Assembly (NCBI GenBank): GCA_019429465.1
Contig: JAHYIV010000007.1
Coordinates: 50,532-114,531 of the forward strand
Length of the DNA: 64,000 bases
DNA from: Desulfoarculaceae bacterium
GTDB lineage: Bacteria > Desulfobacterota > Desulfobulbia > Desulfobulbales > Desulfocapsaceae
Direction: 5' to 3'
In this document: piece after piece, positions 18,949 to 26,491 of the stretch
How positions within the stretch are numbered: the first letter of the stretch is position 1
How the letters are laid out: each line of letters opens with the position of its first letter
Notes under the pieces: generated by a model
Database searches by the model: none
The model's input: only the letters and a program-made list of their open reading frames with translations
What the model was told of the DNA's origin: nothing
Program-made: the position numbers and the translations under genes

Positions 18949-19022
18949 CCGATGAACGGGATAAGTGCCTTTCGCAGATTGTTTTCTTGCAAAAAAAACA
19001 AGAAAATAATCTGTAAAACACT
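18949..19022 (+). repeat. Dispersed hairpin repeat, copy A
   Basis: A leader GATGAACGGGATAAGTGCC is followed by a long stem: CAGATTGTTTTCTTG, an A-rich loop, and CAAGAAAATAATCTG, bounded by AGTGCC and a degenerate end (AAACACT). Copies B, C and D are at 28946, 38511 and 63832. The stem contains one potential G-U pair, and the outer arm carries an internal loop (TCG opposite TA). Confidence 0.85.
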
Positions 19023-19072
19023 AAAAAAAAACTCCAAGGCATTCCCTCCTGGCAACGATACTTCTTTAGGGA

Positions 19073-19145
19073 CTCGGAAATTTACTCCTGCACTTGATTT
19101 ACGACTGGATCCGGGCCGTATCTGGCTGCACCGATTGAGTAAGCA
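19073..19145 (+). repeat. Diverged partial copy of the 150-bp repeat
   Basis: CTCGGAAATTTACTCCTGCA through CTGGCTGCACCGATTGAGTAA aligns with the first half of the repeats at 38353 and 39259. It lies in the 417-bp gap between mrpE and the KamA-like gene, next to hairpin copy A, as copy C lies next to the 38-kb repeat. Nothing else was recognised in this gap. Confidence 0.65.
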
Positions 19146-19304
19146 GACGAGGGCAACAAGACTCCGAAACCGCGGACGTCGCAGACGTATGCGCTACCTC
19201 GATAATTTCATCCTATCTTATGTCTACCGTTTTTTCCAGATTTTTCCTGATGGCTGCGGGTATCCCCGGTGATCTCTTCCGACCGCCATCGACTTCGGCC
19301 AATA

Positions 19305-21089
19305 TCAGAAATAATACCAGATGGTTTCGTAGTCCGAGACACTTTCCCCGTCCTTACTCAGCCTCTCCAGGTAGTCGAGGAGGGGCACATCCGTGGTGAT
19401 GAAGGTGGAGGCCTCCCGGGAGACCTTTTTCTCCCAGGAATGGAACTCGTACATGCGGCTGCCGTTGGGCAGGATGGTGAGCAGATTGCGGTAGCCCCGG
19501 TCCCGCAGGTAATTCTTGCCCTGACGGGGCACGTTGAAGACCGCCTCATCGGTGCGGGCCAGGCCCGGCAGCAGGCGGCTCTCCTCCTGCTGCTCCTGAA
19601 GGAGGCGGGCAATGGGCACCCGGTAGGCCAGGGTCTCGTCCTTGCCCTTGGTGTTGAAGGTATAGTAGGGATCAACGCCAATCAGACGCAGCTGGCGGCG
19701 CAGGGCCGCGGCTTCGAAGCGCTTGGAGGCGTAGTAGGTATAGACCAGCTGGTTGTAGACCGGGATGCCGTGCAGCCGCAAGCGGTTGACTGCGGCTGCG
19801 GTTTCCGGGGTGATCTCGTAGGGGTGCTGGATATGGGTCATCACCACCACCTCCCGGCGGCCCGGTACCCGGTACTGGCCGAGGAGCGCGACCAGCCCTT
19901 CGGTGATCCGCATGGGCATGGTGACCAGGGTGCGGCTGCCAATGCGAATCCGCTCCACAGTAGGGACCTTCGCCACCCTGGCCAGAATGGCGGCCAGGGC
20001 ATCATTGCCCATGGCCAGGGGATCGCCGCCGGTGATGAGCACCTCGTGGATGGCCGGGTGGTCGTGGATCCAGGCGATGGCCTCATCGATCCGTTCCATG
20101 CCGGCAAAGGCGCCGCTGGCCATGACATCATCGATCTCCCAGTTGCGCTGGCAGTAGACGCAGATCTGCGGGCAGGCGTTATAGGGTTTGAGGATGCAGA
20201 TGGCCGGATAGCGCCGGGTGATCAGGTCACAGGGAGAGGTGTCTTCCTCACCCATGAAGTCCATGCAGGAGGTATCAGTAATGGCCGCAACCTCCCGGAC
20301 GTAGCTCATGGGCGGCAGCACCTGGGCCCGGATGGCCGTGTCACGCCGATTACTTTCATCATCCATCAGGGAGAGATAATACGGGGTGATGCCGAAGGGG
20401 AGTTTCTGCTCCCGGGCCGCCTTGATGGCCAGGCGCTGGGAGGGACTGAGCGTGACCATCTTCTCAAGGGCAGCCAGGTCACGAATGATATGGCGGATAT
20501 GCCAGTGCCAGTTGTGCCAGTCCTCAATGGTGCCGCCCAGCACAGCCAGGATCTTCTCCCGCCGCTGTCGGCGGCGGGCCACCGCCTCGAGACCCAGGCC
20601 GGTGGGAAAGGCGTCCATGCGCTGATCCACCTCGTTCCACAGGTTGTCGAGCTGCCGGCTGCGGATCAGCGCCGCCTTTCTACCGCTGGCGCTGATGGCG
20701 GCAAGATGGACGACATCGAGCGAGGCCCGCGGCCCCTGACCCAGGACCCCCAGGAGCAGATGGTAAAGGTCGGCGTAAAAGGCCGGGGTCAGCTCCGGCC
20801 GGGGCACATTGTGGCCGATGTCCCACAGTACCTGCAGGATGCTGAAGTCGGCGGCCAGCTCCGAGCTCTGTTTGAGGATGATGCGCAGGACGATGCCGCA
20901 ATCGCGGATGCGGGCGGCAAAACTGGCGTCCTCGTGACTCGCCTCCTCCAGGGCCTTCTGTTCCATGCTGAAGGTGAAGTCGATAAGCTGGCCGCGCAGT
21001 TCCTCGACATCACCGGCCTGGGCGATGAGCCTGAAGATCCGCGGGTTGTTCTTTCTCAAATACTGGGGTGTATAAATCGCTGTATCCAT
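19305..21089 (-). CDS. KamA-family radical SAM protein (lysine 2,3-aminomutase-like)
   Basis: 594 residues, longer than classical KamA (about 420). A 300-residue helical N-terminal region precedes the radical SAM barrel with the cluster motif CPQICVYC near residue 308 and the SAM motif VLITGGDPLAM. HPYEITPETAAAVNRLRLHGIPVYNQLVY follows the aminomutase fold. The PLP-lysine region reads FNVPRQGKNYLRD rather than the usual PGGGGK, so aminomutase chemistry is uncertain. The protein is a cytosolic [4Fe-4S]/SAM enzyme, probably anaerobic. It is a monocistronic gene. Confidence 0.85.
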   Translation of the reverse strand: MDTAIYTPQYLRKNNPRIFRLIAQAGDVEELRGQLIDFTFSMEQKALEEASHEDASFAARIRDCGIVLRIILKQSSELAADFSILQVLWDIGHNVPRPELTPAFYADLYHLLLGVLGQGPRASLDVVHLAAISASGRKAALIRSRQLDNLWNEVDQRMDAFPTGLGLEAVARRRQRREKILAVLGGTIEDWHNWHWHIRHIIRDLAALEKMVTLSPSQRLAIKAAREQKLPFGITPYYLSLMDDESNRRDTAIRAQVLPPMSYVREVAAITDTSCMDFMGEEDTSPCDLITRRYPAICILKPYNACPQICVYCQRNWEIDDVMASGAFAGMERIDEAIAWIHDHPAIHEVLITGGDPLAMGNDALAAILARVAKVPTVERIRIGSRTLVTMPMRITEGLVALLGQYRVPGRREVVVMTHIQHPYEITPETAAAVNRLRLHGIPVYNQLVYTYYASKRFEAAALRRQLRLIGVDPYYTFNTKGKDETLAYRVPIARLLQEQQEESRLLPGLARTDEAVFNVPRQGKNYLRDRGYRNLLTILPNGSRMYEFHSWEKKVSREASTFITTDVPLLDYLERLSKDGESVSDYETIWYYF

Positions 21090-21594
21090 AGGCGTTATCC
21101 TGAAAAGAGATGAAATGCACGGTTGGCATTAACAGTGGGCAGTGGGCTCAGGAGTCTGTCTGGTTATCGGAATCATTCAAATATAACATACTGGAATAAA
21201 AAGACATACTTCAAGATATCCGCTCCGTAGCGCTTCCTGCATTTCCTTAAATATCAATAAGTTACACAGCTCGAGCTTGTTAAATCCGACAGACTCCTGG
21301 CTGACGCCAGAGCCCGGGCAAAAAGGGGATGCGATGTGACGAGTGGAAGAAAGCAAAAATGCCGGCACACAAGCCCGGGGGAAAAGGTCAATATGTGGAT
21401 AAAGTAACTGCAATAGCCGCTCAGGTCAAGGTACGGTCAGGAAAAGGCCTTTTGGGGTCTGGTTTGACTTTCAGATATTCCCCTGCTATCCTTTCGACAT
21501 GGCCCAACCACTCCGACTCCATTTTCCCGGTGGTGCTTGGCGGCGTGACAATCAATGCCGGGACAAGAGGCCAATCCTCGAAGAGGAGTAAAGC
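21090..21594. other. Intergenic region before the ferric-reductase-like gene
   Basis: 505 bases between divergent genes. The ORF track entries here have no recognisable family and no consistent RBS. Apart from the promoter at 21464-21492 nothing was recognised. Confidence 0.5.
21464..21492 (+). promoter_or_regulatory. Candidate sigma70-type promoter
   Basis: TTGACT and TATCCT are separated by 17 bases, about 105 bp before the ferric-reductase-like start. This is sequence-match evidence only. Confidence 0.4.
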
Positions 21595-22911
21595 ATGCGC
21601 TATCTATATTATGGCCTGGTTGTAATGGTTGGCTATCTGACCCTGACGATGACTCCCCTGCTTGTCCTGCTGGCCGGGCCCGATATCCCCGGCCGCGGCT
21701 TCTGGCGGGAACTGTCGGTGGGGCTCGGCTTTGCCGGCTTGTCGATGATGGGACTGCAGTTCTTTTTGACCGGACGCTTTCAGGGGATCACTTCCCCGTA
21801 CGGCATCGACGTGGTCTATCACTTCCACCGGGCGATCTCGCTGGTGGCCTTCACCTTTCTGCTCCTCCATCCGGCCATTCTTCTCCTGTCGGCCCCTGCC
21901 ACTGTCGGCCTGCTGAATCCCTTATCAGCACCGGGGTGGATGACCGGCGGCACCATTGCCCTGTTCGCCTTCGCCCTGCTCGTTGTTTCCTCCCTCTATC
22001 GTCTGCAGCTGGGGCTGGGCTATGAACAGTGGCGCATCATCCACGGCTATGCAGCGGTCATAGGCGTCACGCTGGCCCTGTGGCACATCATCGGCGTCAA
22101 CTATTACCTGCAAGGCTATGTAAAGCGCGGACTGTGGATTGCCATCGTCTTCACCTGGGTCATGGCCCTGCTCTATGTACGGCTGGTCAAGCCGCTGCTG
22201 ATGAAGCGCAGGCCGTACACGGTCGCGGCGGTCATCAAGGAGCGCTGCCGGAGCTGGACCCTGGTGCTCCGCCCTGAGGGACATGCAGGGATGGAGTTCA
22301 AGCCCGGTCAGTTTGCCTGGCTCACCATCGGCAAATCGCCCTTCGCCATCCGGGAGCATCCCTTCTCCTTCTCATCGAGCGCCATGCATCCGGAGCAGCT
22401 GGCCTTCACTATCAAGGAGTTGGGGGATTTCACTGCAACGATCGGCGGCGTGACGCCAGGGACGCGCGCCTATATTGACGGACCCTACGGTAGTTTTACC
22501 CCTGACCGTCATACTGTTCCAGGGTACGCCTTTATCGCCGGCGGGGTCGGCATTACACCGATCATGAGCATCCTGCGTACTTTTGCCGACCGGCATGACC
22601 GGCGGCCGCTTCTTCTTTTTTCGGTCAGCAGAAATCTGGAAGAGGTGACCTTCCGCGAAGAGCTTGAGCTGTTACAAAATCAGTTAAACCTGAAGGTCGT
22701 CCACGTTCTGACCAAGCCGCCACCGGACTGGACGGGAGAGCAGGGATATATCGATGCCGGTATGATCGGGCGTCACCTCCCGGAAGAAAGGATGGCCTAT
22801 GAATATTTTGTCTGTGGCCCCACTCCCATGCAGCAGGGTGTCAGGGCAGCGCTGGAGCAGCTGGGGATCCCGCCTGAACAGGTCCAGTCGGAAAGCTTCA
22901 ACTTCGTATAG
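21595..22911 (+). CDS. Ferric-reductase-like membrane flavoprotein
   Basis: 438 residues. The N-terminal half has six membrane segments with bis-haem-type histidines (YHFHRAISLVAFTFLLLHP, WRIIHGYAAVIGVTLALWHIIGV). The C-terminal half is a ferredoxin-reductase fold with the FAD motif HPFSFSS and NAD(P) segment AFIAGGVGITPIMSILR, ending in EYFVCGPTPMQQ and the terminal aromatic-proximal SFNFV. It would pass electrons from NAD(P)H through FAD and haem across the inner membrane. A tetrahaem cytochrome follows nine bases downstream, suggesting an electron-transfer pair. RBS GAGGAG lies upstream of ATG 21595. Confidence 0.88.
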   Translation: MRYLYYGLVVMVGYLTLTMTPLLVLLAGPDIPGRGFWRELSVGLGFAGLSMMGLQFFLTGRFQGITSPYGIDVVYHFHRAISLVAFTFLLLHPAILLLSAPATVGLLNPLSAPGWMTGGTIALFAFALLVVSSLYRLQLGLGYEQWRIIHGYAAVIGVTLALWHIIGVNYYLQGYVKRGLWIAIVFTWVMALLYVRLVKPLLMKRRPYTVAAVIKERCRSWTLVLRPEGHAGMEFKPGQFAWLTIGKSPFAIREHPFSFSSSAMHPEQLAFTIKELGDFTATIGGVTPGTRAYIDGPYGSFTPDRHTVPGYAFIAGGVGITPIMSILRTFADRHDRRPLLLFSVSRNLEEVTFREELELLQNQLNLKVVHVLTKPPPDWTGEQGYIDAGMIGRHLPEERMAYEYFVCGPTPMQQGVRAALEQLGIPPEQVQSESFNFV

Positions 22912-22920
22912 GAGGCTGTT

Positions 22921-23454
22921 ATGCGGGAAAAATATTCCGTACACCTGGCACTGGCCACCGGATGCCTCATCTTTTTAGTGACGACCCTGTTTGCCCTCCT
23001 GCAGTCGCCCGAGCTCCTCGCTACTGCCGGCCAGGGGGAAGTTGCCATGCCTCACCCCCTGGTTGCACACCAGAAATGTGATAACTGTCACGGACATGCC
23101 GGGATCAGACCCTATCCAATCCGCCATCTGGGATGGAGCAATACCAGCTGCCCCAAATGCCACCTCCCTCCGGCCATCGCTGCCAGCTCGCCAGCCGCAC
23201 TTGACTCAAAAGACGAAGCAGCGACAAGAGCGGAACGCCAGGCCGGGCGCTCTGCCCTGTCCGGGCCAGAAGATAACGGACTGCGGCCGGAGAAAAAGGC
23301 TGGCCCCATACCCCATCCGCTCACGGGCCGGGAAGAGTGCCTCACCTGTCATGATACCAGAAAGGGCTTTATGCCGGCACCGCCTGATCACGCAGGGTGG
23401 CAAAAAGAGAGTTGCGAAGGATGTCATTCCCGTAGCGGAGAGGCAGAGAAATGA
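22921..23454 (+). CDS. Membrane-anchored tetrahaem c-type cytochrome
   Basis: 177 residues. An N-terminal membrane anchor (ATGCLIFLVTTLFALLQS) precedes four CxxCH motifs: CDNCH, CPKCH, CLTCH and CEGCH, grouped in two pairs with repeating HPL...C spacing (MPHPLVAHQKC, PHPLTGREEC). The stretch between the pairs is acidic and basic, probably a linker. It likely takes electrons from the ferric-reductase-like protein encoded nine bases upstream. Confidence 0.9.
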   Translation: MREKYSVHLALATGCLIFLVTTLFALLQSPELLATAGQGEVAMPHPLVAHQKCDNCHGHAGIRPYPIRHLGWSNTSCPKCHLPPAIAASSPAALDSKDEAATRAERQAGRSALSGPEDNGLRPEKKAGPIPHPLTGREECLTCHDTRKGFMPAPPDHAGWQKESCEGCHSRSGEAEK

Positions 23455-23674
23455 GTAATCCTCCGCCATATCCGCAGGACAAGGGATCGTTCATGATCGC
23501 GCCCATCAACCTCATGCACGCTTTGCCCCTGGGTATGGCGCCGGGACACACCGACACCCTCTCCTTGTATCCGTGTTTATCCGTGGCTCCTTTACCGAAC
23601 AGATGTTCATGCTTCGCTGTGCTCGCTGGGCGCTGTGAGAATGGACGTTTTTTTAAAATCTGAGGAAAATTAAT

Positions 23675-24805
23675 ATGTTTGGAAAAAGTATTACCCTGTT
23701 TAGGATATTTGGTTTCGAGGTCAAAATCGACGTAAGCTGGGTGATCCTGGCCCTTCTCATTGTCTGGTCTCTTTCAGTGGGGCTGTTCCCTTTCCGTTAC
23801 GAGGGGCTGTCCACCCAGACCTACTGGATCATGGGGATGATCGGCGCCACTGGTCTTTTCTTCTCCATAATCTTTCACGAGATGTCCCATTCCCTTGTTG
23901 CCAGACGATATGGGATGTCGATCAAGGGGATCACCCTTTTTCTCTTTGGCGGGGTGGCAGAGATGAAAAAGGAGCCGGCGAGCCCCAAGGCGGAATTCAT
24001 GATGGCCATTGCCGGCCCTCTGTCCAGCATATTCCTGGCGGTGGTCTTTTATGCGCTCTCGCAAGTCACCAAAATTGCTGGATTGTCCGAGGCAGTCTAT
24101 GGGGTTATCAGATACCTGGCCTGGATCAACGCCATCCTGGCTGCCTTCAATCTCGTTCCCGCCTTCCCGCTTGACGGGGGCCGCATTCTCCGTTCGCTCC
24201 TGTGGGGCTGGAAGAAGAATCTGCGCTGGGCCACCAGGATCGCTGCCGGAATAGGTTCCGGATTCGGCCTCCTGCTGATCTTCCTGGGAATCCTCAATTT
24301 CTTCCAGGGTAATCTCATCGGTGGCATGTGGCTCTTTTTTATCGGCATGTTTCTGCGAAATTCGGCCGATATGTCGTACAGCCAGCTGCTTGTGCGCAAG
24401 GTGCTGGAAGGGGAGCAGGTCCACCGTTTCATGAAAAAAGACCCGGTGACGGTAACGCCTGCCACTACCGTGGAGACACTGGTGGAAGACTTCATTTACC
24501 GCCATCATTTCAAGCTTTTTCCGGTGGTGGCAGAAGGAGACAGGCTTCAGGGATGTGTCACTATGAAACAGGTTAAAGACATCCCGAGAGAGGAGTGGCG
24601 CCACAAAACGGTCGGAGAAATCGCCATCGGCTGCTCGCCTGAAAACTCCATTGACTGGCAAACCGATGCCATGGAGGCCCTGGCCCTCATGAACAGGACA
24701 GGTTCCAGCCGCCTCATGGTCATCGAAGGCAACCGGCTGGTGGGCATCATCAGTCTCAAGGACATGATGAAGTTCTTTGAGCTGAAGGTCGAGCTTGAGC
24801 CCTAG
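23675..24805 (+). CDS. Site-2 protease (M50) with C-terminal CBS domains
   Basis: 376 residues. The zinc site HEMSH lies at about residue 69 in a membrane segment; the second ligand motif NLVPAFPLDGGRILRS is near 158. Residues about 248-370 form a CBS pair (FMKKDPVTVTPATTVETLVEDFI, LMNRTGSSRLMVIEGNRLVGIISLKDMMKFF). Such intramembrane metalloproteases cleave membrane substrates, often anti-sigma factors, with CBS domains sensing adenine nucleotides. It has the architecture of Mycobacterium Rip3, itself a DosR-regulon member. It heads a putative stress cluster. A 220-bp gap separates it from the cytochrome gene. Confidence 0.9.
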   Translation: MFGKSITLFRIFGFEVKIDVSWVILALLIVWSLSVGLFPFRYEGLSTQTYWIMGMIGATGLFFSIIFHEMSHSLVARRYGMSIKGITLFLFGGVAEMKKEPASPKAEFMMAIAGPLSSIFLAVVFYALSQVTKIAGLSEAVYGVIRYLAWINAILAAFNLVPAFPLDGGRILRSLLWGWKKNLRWATRIAAGIGSGFGLLLIFLGILNFFQGNLIGGMWLFFIGMFLRNSADMSYSQLLVRKVLEGEQVHRFMKKDPVTVTPATTVETLVEDFIYRHHFKLFPVVAEGDRLQGCVTMKQVKDIPREEWRHKTVGEIAIGCSPENSIDWQTDAMEALALMNRTGSSRLMVIEGNRLVGIISLKDMMKFFELKVELEP

Positions 24806-24829
24806 CGTCTGATCCCGCGACGGCATAGT

Positions 24830-24862
24830 GCCGGACAGCCAAACGCTGTCCGGCCGTTTCTT
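24830..24862 (+). terminator. Rho-independent-like terminator after the site-2 protease gene
   Basis: GCCGGACAGC-CAAAC-GCTGTCCGGC is a perfect 10-bp stem followed by CGTTTCTT. The T-run is short, but position (25 bp past the stop) and stem strength fit a terminator. Confidence 0.65.
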
Positions 24863-24919
24863 CCGGATTTATCAACGTTCCTGCCCTCAGATGAGGGTCA
24901 TTCACCGCAGGTAAAACAA

Positions 24920-26491
24920 ATGGTGTCGACAAAAAAAACCGTTACTCTGGCAGCGACCGCTTTTGATGCCCTCATTTTTGATCTTGATGGCGTGATCACG
25001 GATACGGCATCCGTGCATGCCACGTCCTGGAAAAGGATGTTTGATGCTTTCCTGGCCCAACATGCCGCCGCCCAGGGGGTTTCCTTTCACCCTTTTGAAA
25101 TCGAGACGGATTATCGCTCCTATGTGGACGGGAAACCCCGTCTCGACGGGGTGCGGAGCTTTCTCCAGTCGCGGCACATCAACCTGCCCGAAGGAGAGCC
25201 CGAGGATCCCCCCGAGGCCGCCACCATCCAGGCCCTGGGCAGGCGCAAGAATAGGGATTTCCTGCAGCAGATCGAGGAAAAGGGCGCGGATGTCTATGAA
25301 TCGACCGTGGCGTTGATCCACAGCGCCAAAAAGTGCGGCCTGCGCACGGCGGTGATTTCCTCCAGCCGGAACTGCGCCATGATTCTCGATTCCGTCCATC
25401 TTTCCCCTCTTTTCGAGGTGAAGGTGGACGGGGTGGACTCGGAGCTCCTGGGAATCCCCGGCAAACCGGCCCCGGACATCTTCCTGGAGGCGGCCCGGCA
25501 GCTGCAGGTGGAGCCGCAACGGGCAGTGGTGATCGAAGACGCTGTTTCCGGAGTCCAGGCCGGCCGGGCCGGCAATTTCGGCCTGGTCATCGGCATCGCC
25601 CGGGGCGGGGGCGAAGACGCCCTCCTGGAAAACGGCGCCGATCTGGTGGTGGCAGACCTCAGGGAAGTGCGCATCACCCCTGATCCTGCCGCCGCGGCAC
25701 CGCCCCCCTCTGCCCTGGAGGCTTTTGCCACCATTGCCCGCCAGGCCGACAGAAAAGAGCTGGCGATTTTTCTCGACTATGACGGCACCCTCACCCCCAT
25801 CGTCGACACCCCGGATCAGGCGATCATGGCTGAAGAGATGCGGCAGGCGGTACGGGAGCTCTCCCGCCATTGCGCGGTGGGGATCATCAGCGGCCGGGAC
25901 CTCAAGGATGTACGGGATAAGGCACAGCTTGACACCCTGGTTTATGCCGGCAGCCATGGCTTTGATATCGCCGGGCCCGAGGGGCTGCAGGTGGAAAACA
26001 GGGTGGGGGAGGAATTTCTACCCGCCCTCGATCAGGCCGAACACGAGCTGGCCCGGAAACTGGACGCCGTGCCGGGCCTGCTCCTTGAGCGCAAAAAATT
26101 CGCCATTGCCATCCATTTCCGGCGGGTTGACCCGGAACGGGTCGCCGAAGTGGAAAAGGTGGTGAACGAGGTTGCCGCCGGCCACCCGAAGCTGCGGCAG
26201 GCCTCTGGCAAAAAGATTTTCGAACTCCAGCCCCGGATGGACTGGCACAAGGGCAAGGCGCTGCTCTTCCTGCTGCAGACCCTGAAACTGGACAGGGAGG
26301 ATGTGCTGCCCTTCTTTATCGGCGATGATGTCACCGACGAAGACGCCTTCCGGACCCTGAAGGGCCGGGGAATCACCATTATGGTCCAGGATCGCCCCCA
26401 GGAGACCGGTGCCGACTACACCCTGAAGGATCCCCATGAGGTGCGCCGATTTCTTCTGCAGCTGATCCCTCTGGCCAGGAGGTCATCATGA
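24920..26491 (+). CDS. Fusion of beta-phosphoglucomutase-like HAD and trehalose-6-phosphate phosphatase
   Basis: 523 residues in two HAD modules. The first (residues about 10-250) has the beta-PGM nucleophile motif FDLDGVITDTASVHATSWKR and the motif GIPGKPAPDIFLEA. The second (about 270-520) is OtsB-like: LAIFLDYDGTLTPIVDTPD, VGIISGRDL, FFIGDDVTDEDAF. OtsB makes trehalose from trehalose 6-phosphate; beta-PGM converts beta-glucose 1-phosphate to glucose 6-phosphate. The next gene, a GH65 phosphorylase overlapping by ATGA, would link the two by phosphorolysing a glucoside to beta-glucose 1-phosphate. The same three domains occur in a single Mycobacterium protein, OtsB1. Confidence 0.9.
   Translation: MVSTKKTVTLAATAFDALIFDLDGVITDTASVHATSWKRMFDAFLAQHAAAQGVSFHPFEIETDYRSYVDGKPRLDGVRSFLQSRHINLPEGEPEDPPEAATIQALGRRKNRDFLQQIEEKGADVYESTVALIHSAKKCGLRTAVISSSRNCAMILDSVHLSPLFEVKVDGVDSELLGIPGKPAPDIFLEAARQLQVEPQRAVVIEDAVSGVQAGRAGNFGLVIGIARGGGEDALLENGADLVVADLREVRITPDPAAAAPPPSALEAFATIARQADRKELAIFLDYDGTLTPIVDTPDQAIMAEEMRQAVRELSRHCAVGIISGRDLKDVRDKAQLDTLVYAGSHGFDIAGPEGLQVENRVGEEFLPALDQAEHELARKLDAVPGLLLERKKFAIAIHFRRVDPERVAEVEKVVNEVAAGHPKLRQASGKKIFELQPRMDWHKGKALLFLLQTLKLDREDVLPFFIGDDVTDEDAFRTLKGRGITIMVQDRPQETGADYTLKDPHEVRRFLLQLIPLARRSS

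Noticed and set aside
19269-21113. 614-residue plus-strand ORF
   Set aside because: It lies wholly opposite the KamA-like gene, which has recognisable motifs; the plus-strand translation is low-complexity and has no family.
23451-23663. 70-residue ORF after the tetrahaem cytochrome gene
   Set aside because: It overlaps the cytochrome stop by ATGA but has no family, unusual composition and CCGTGTTTATCCGTGG, which looks like non-coding repeat sequence.
24902-25957. 351-residue minus-strand ORF
   Set aside because: Antisense of the HAD-OtsB fusion, without motifs.
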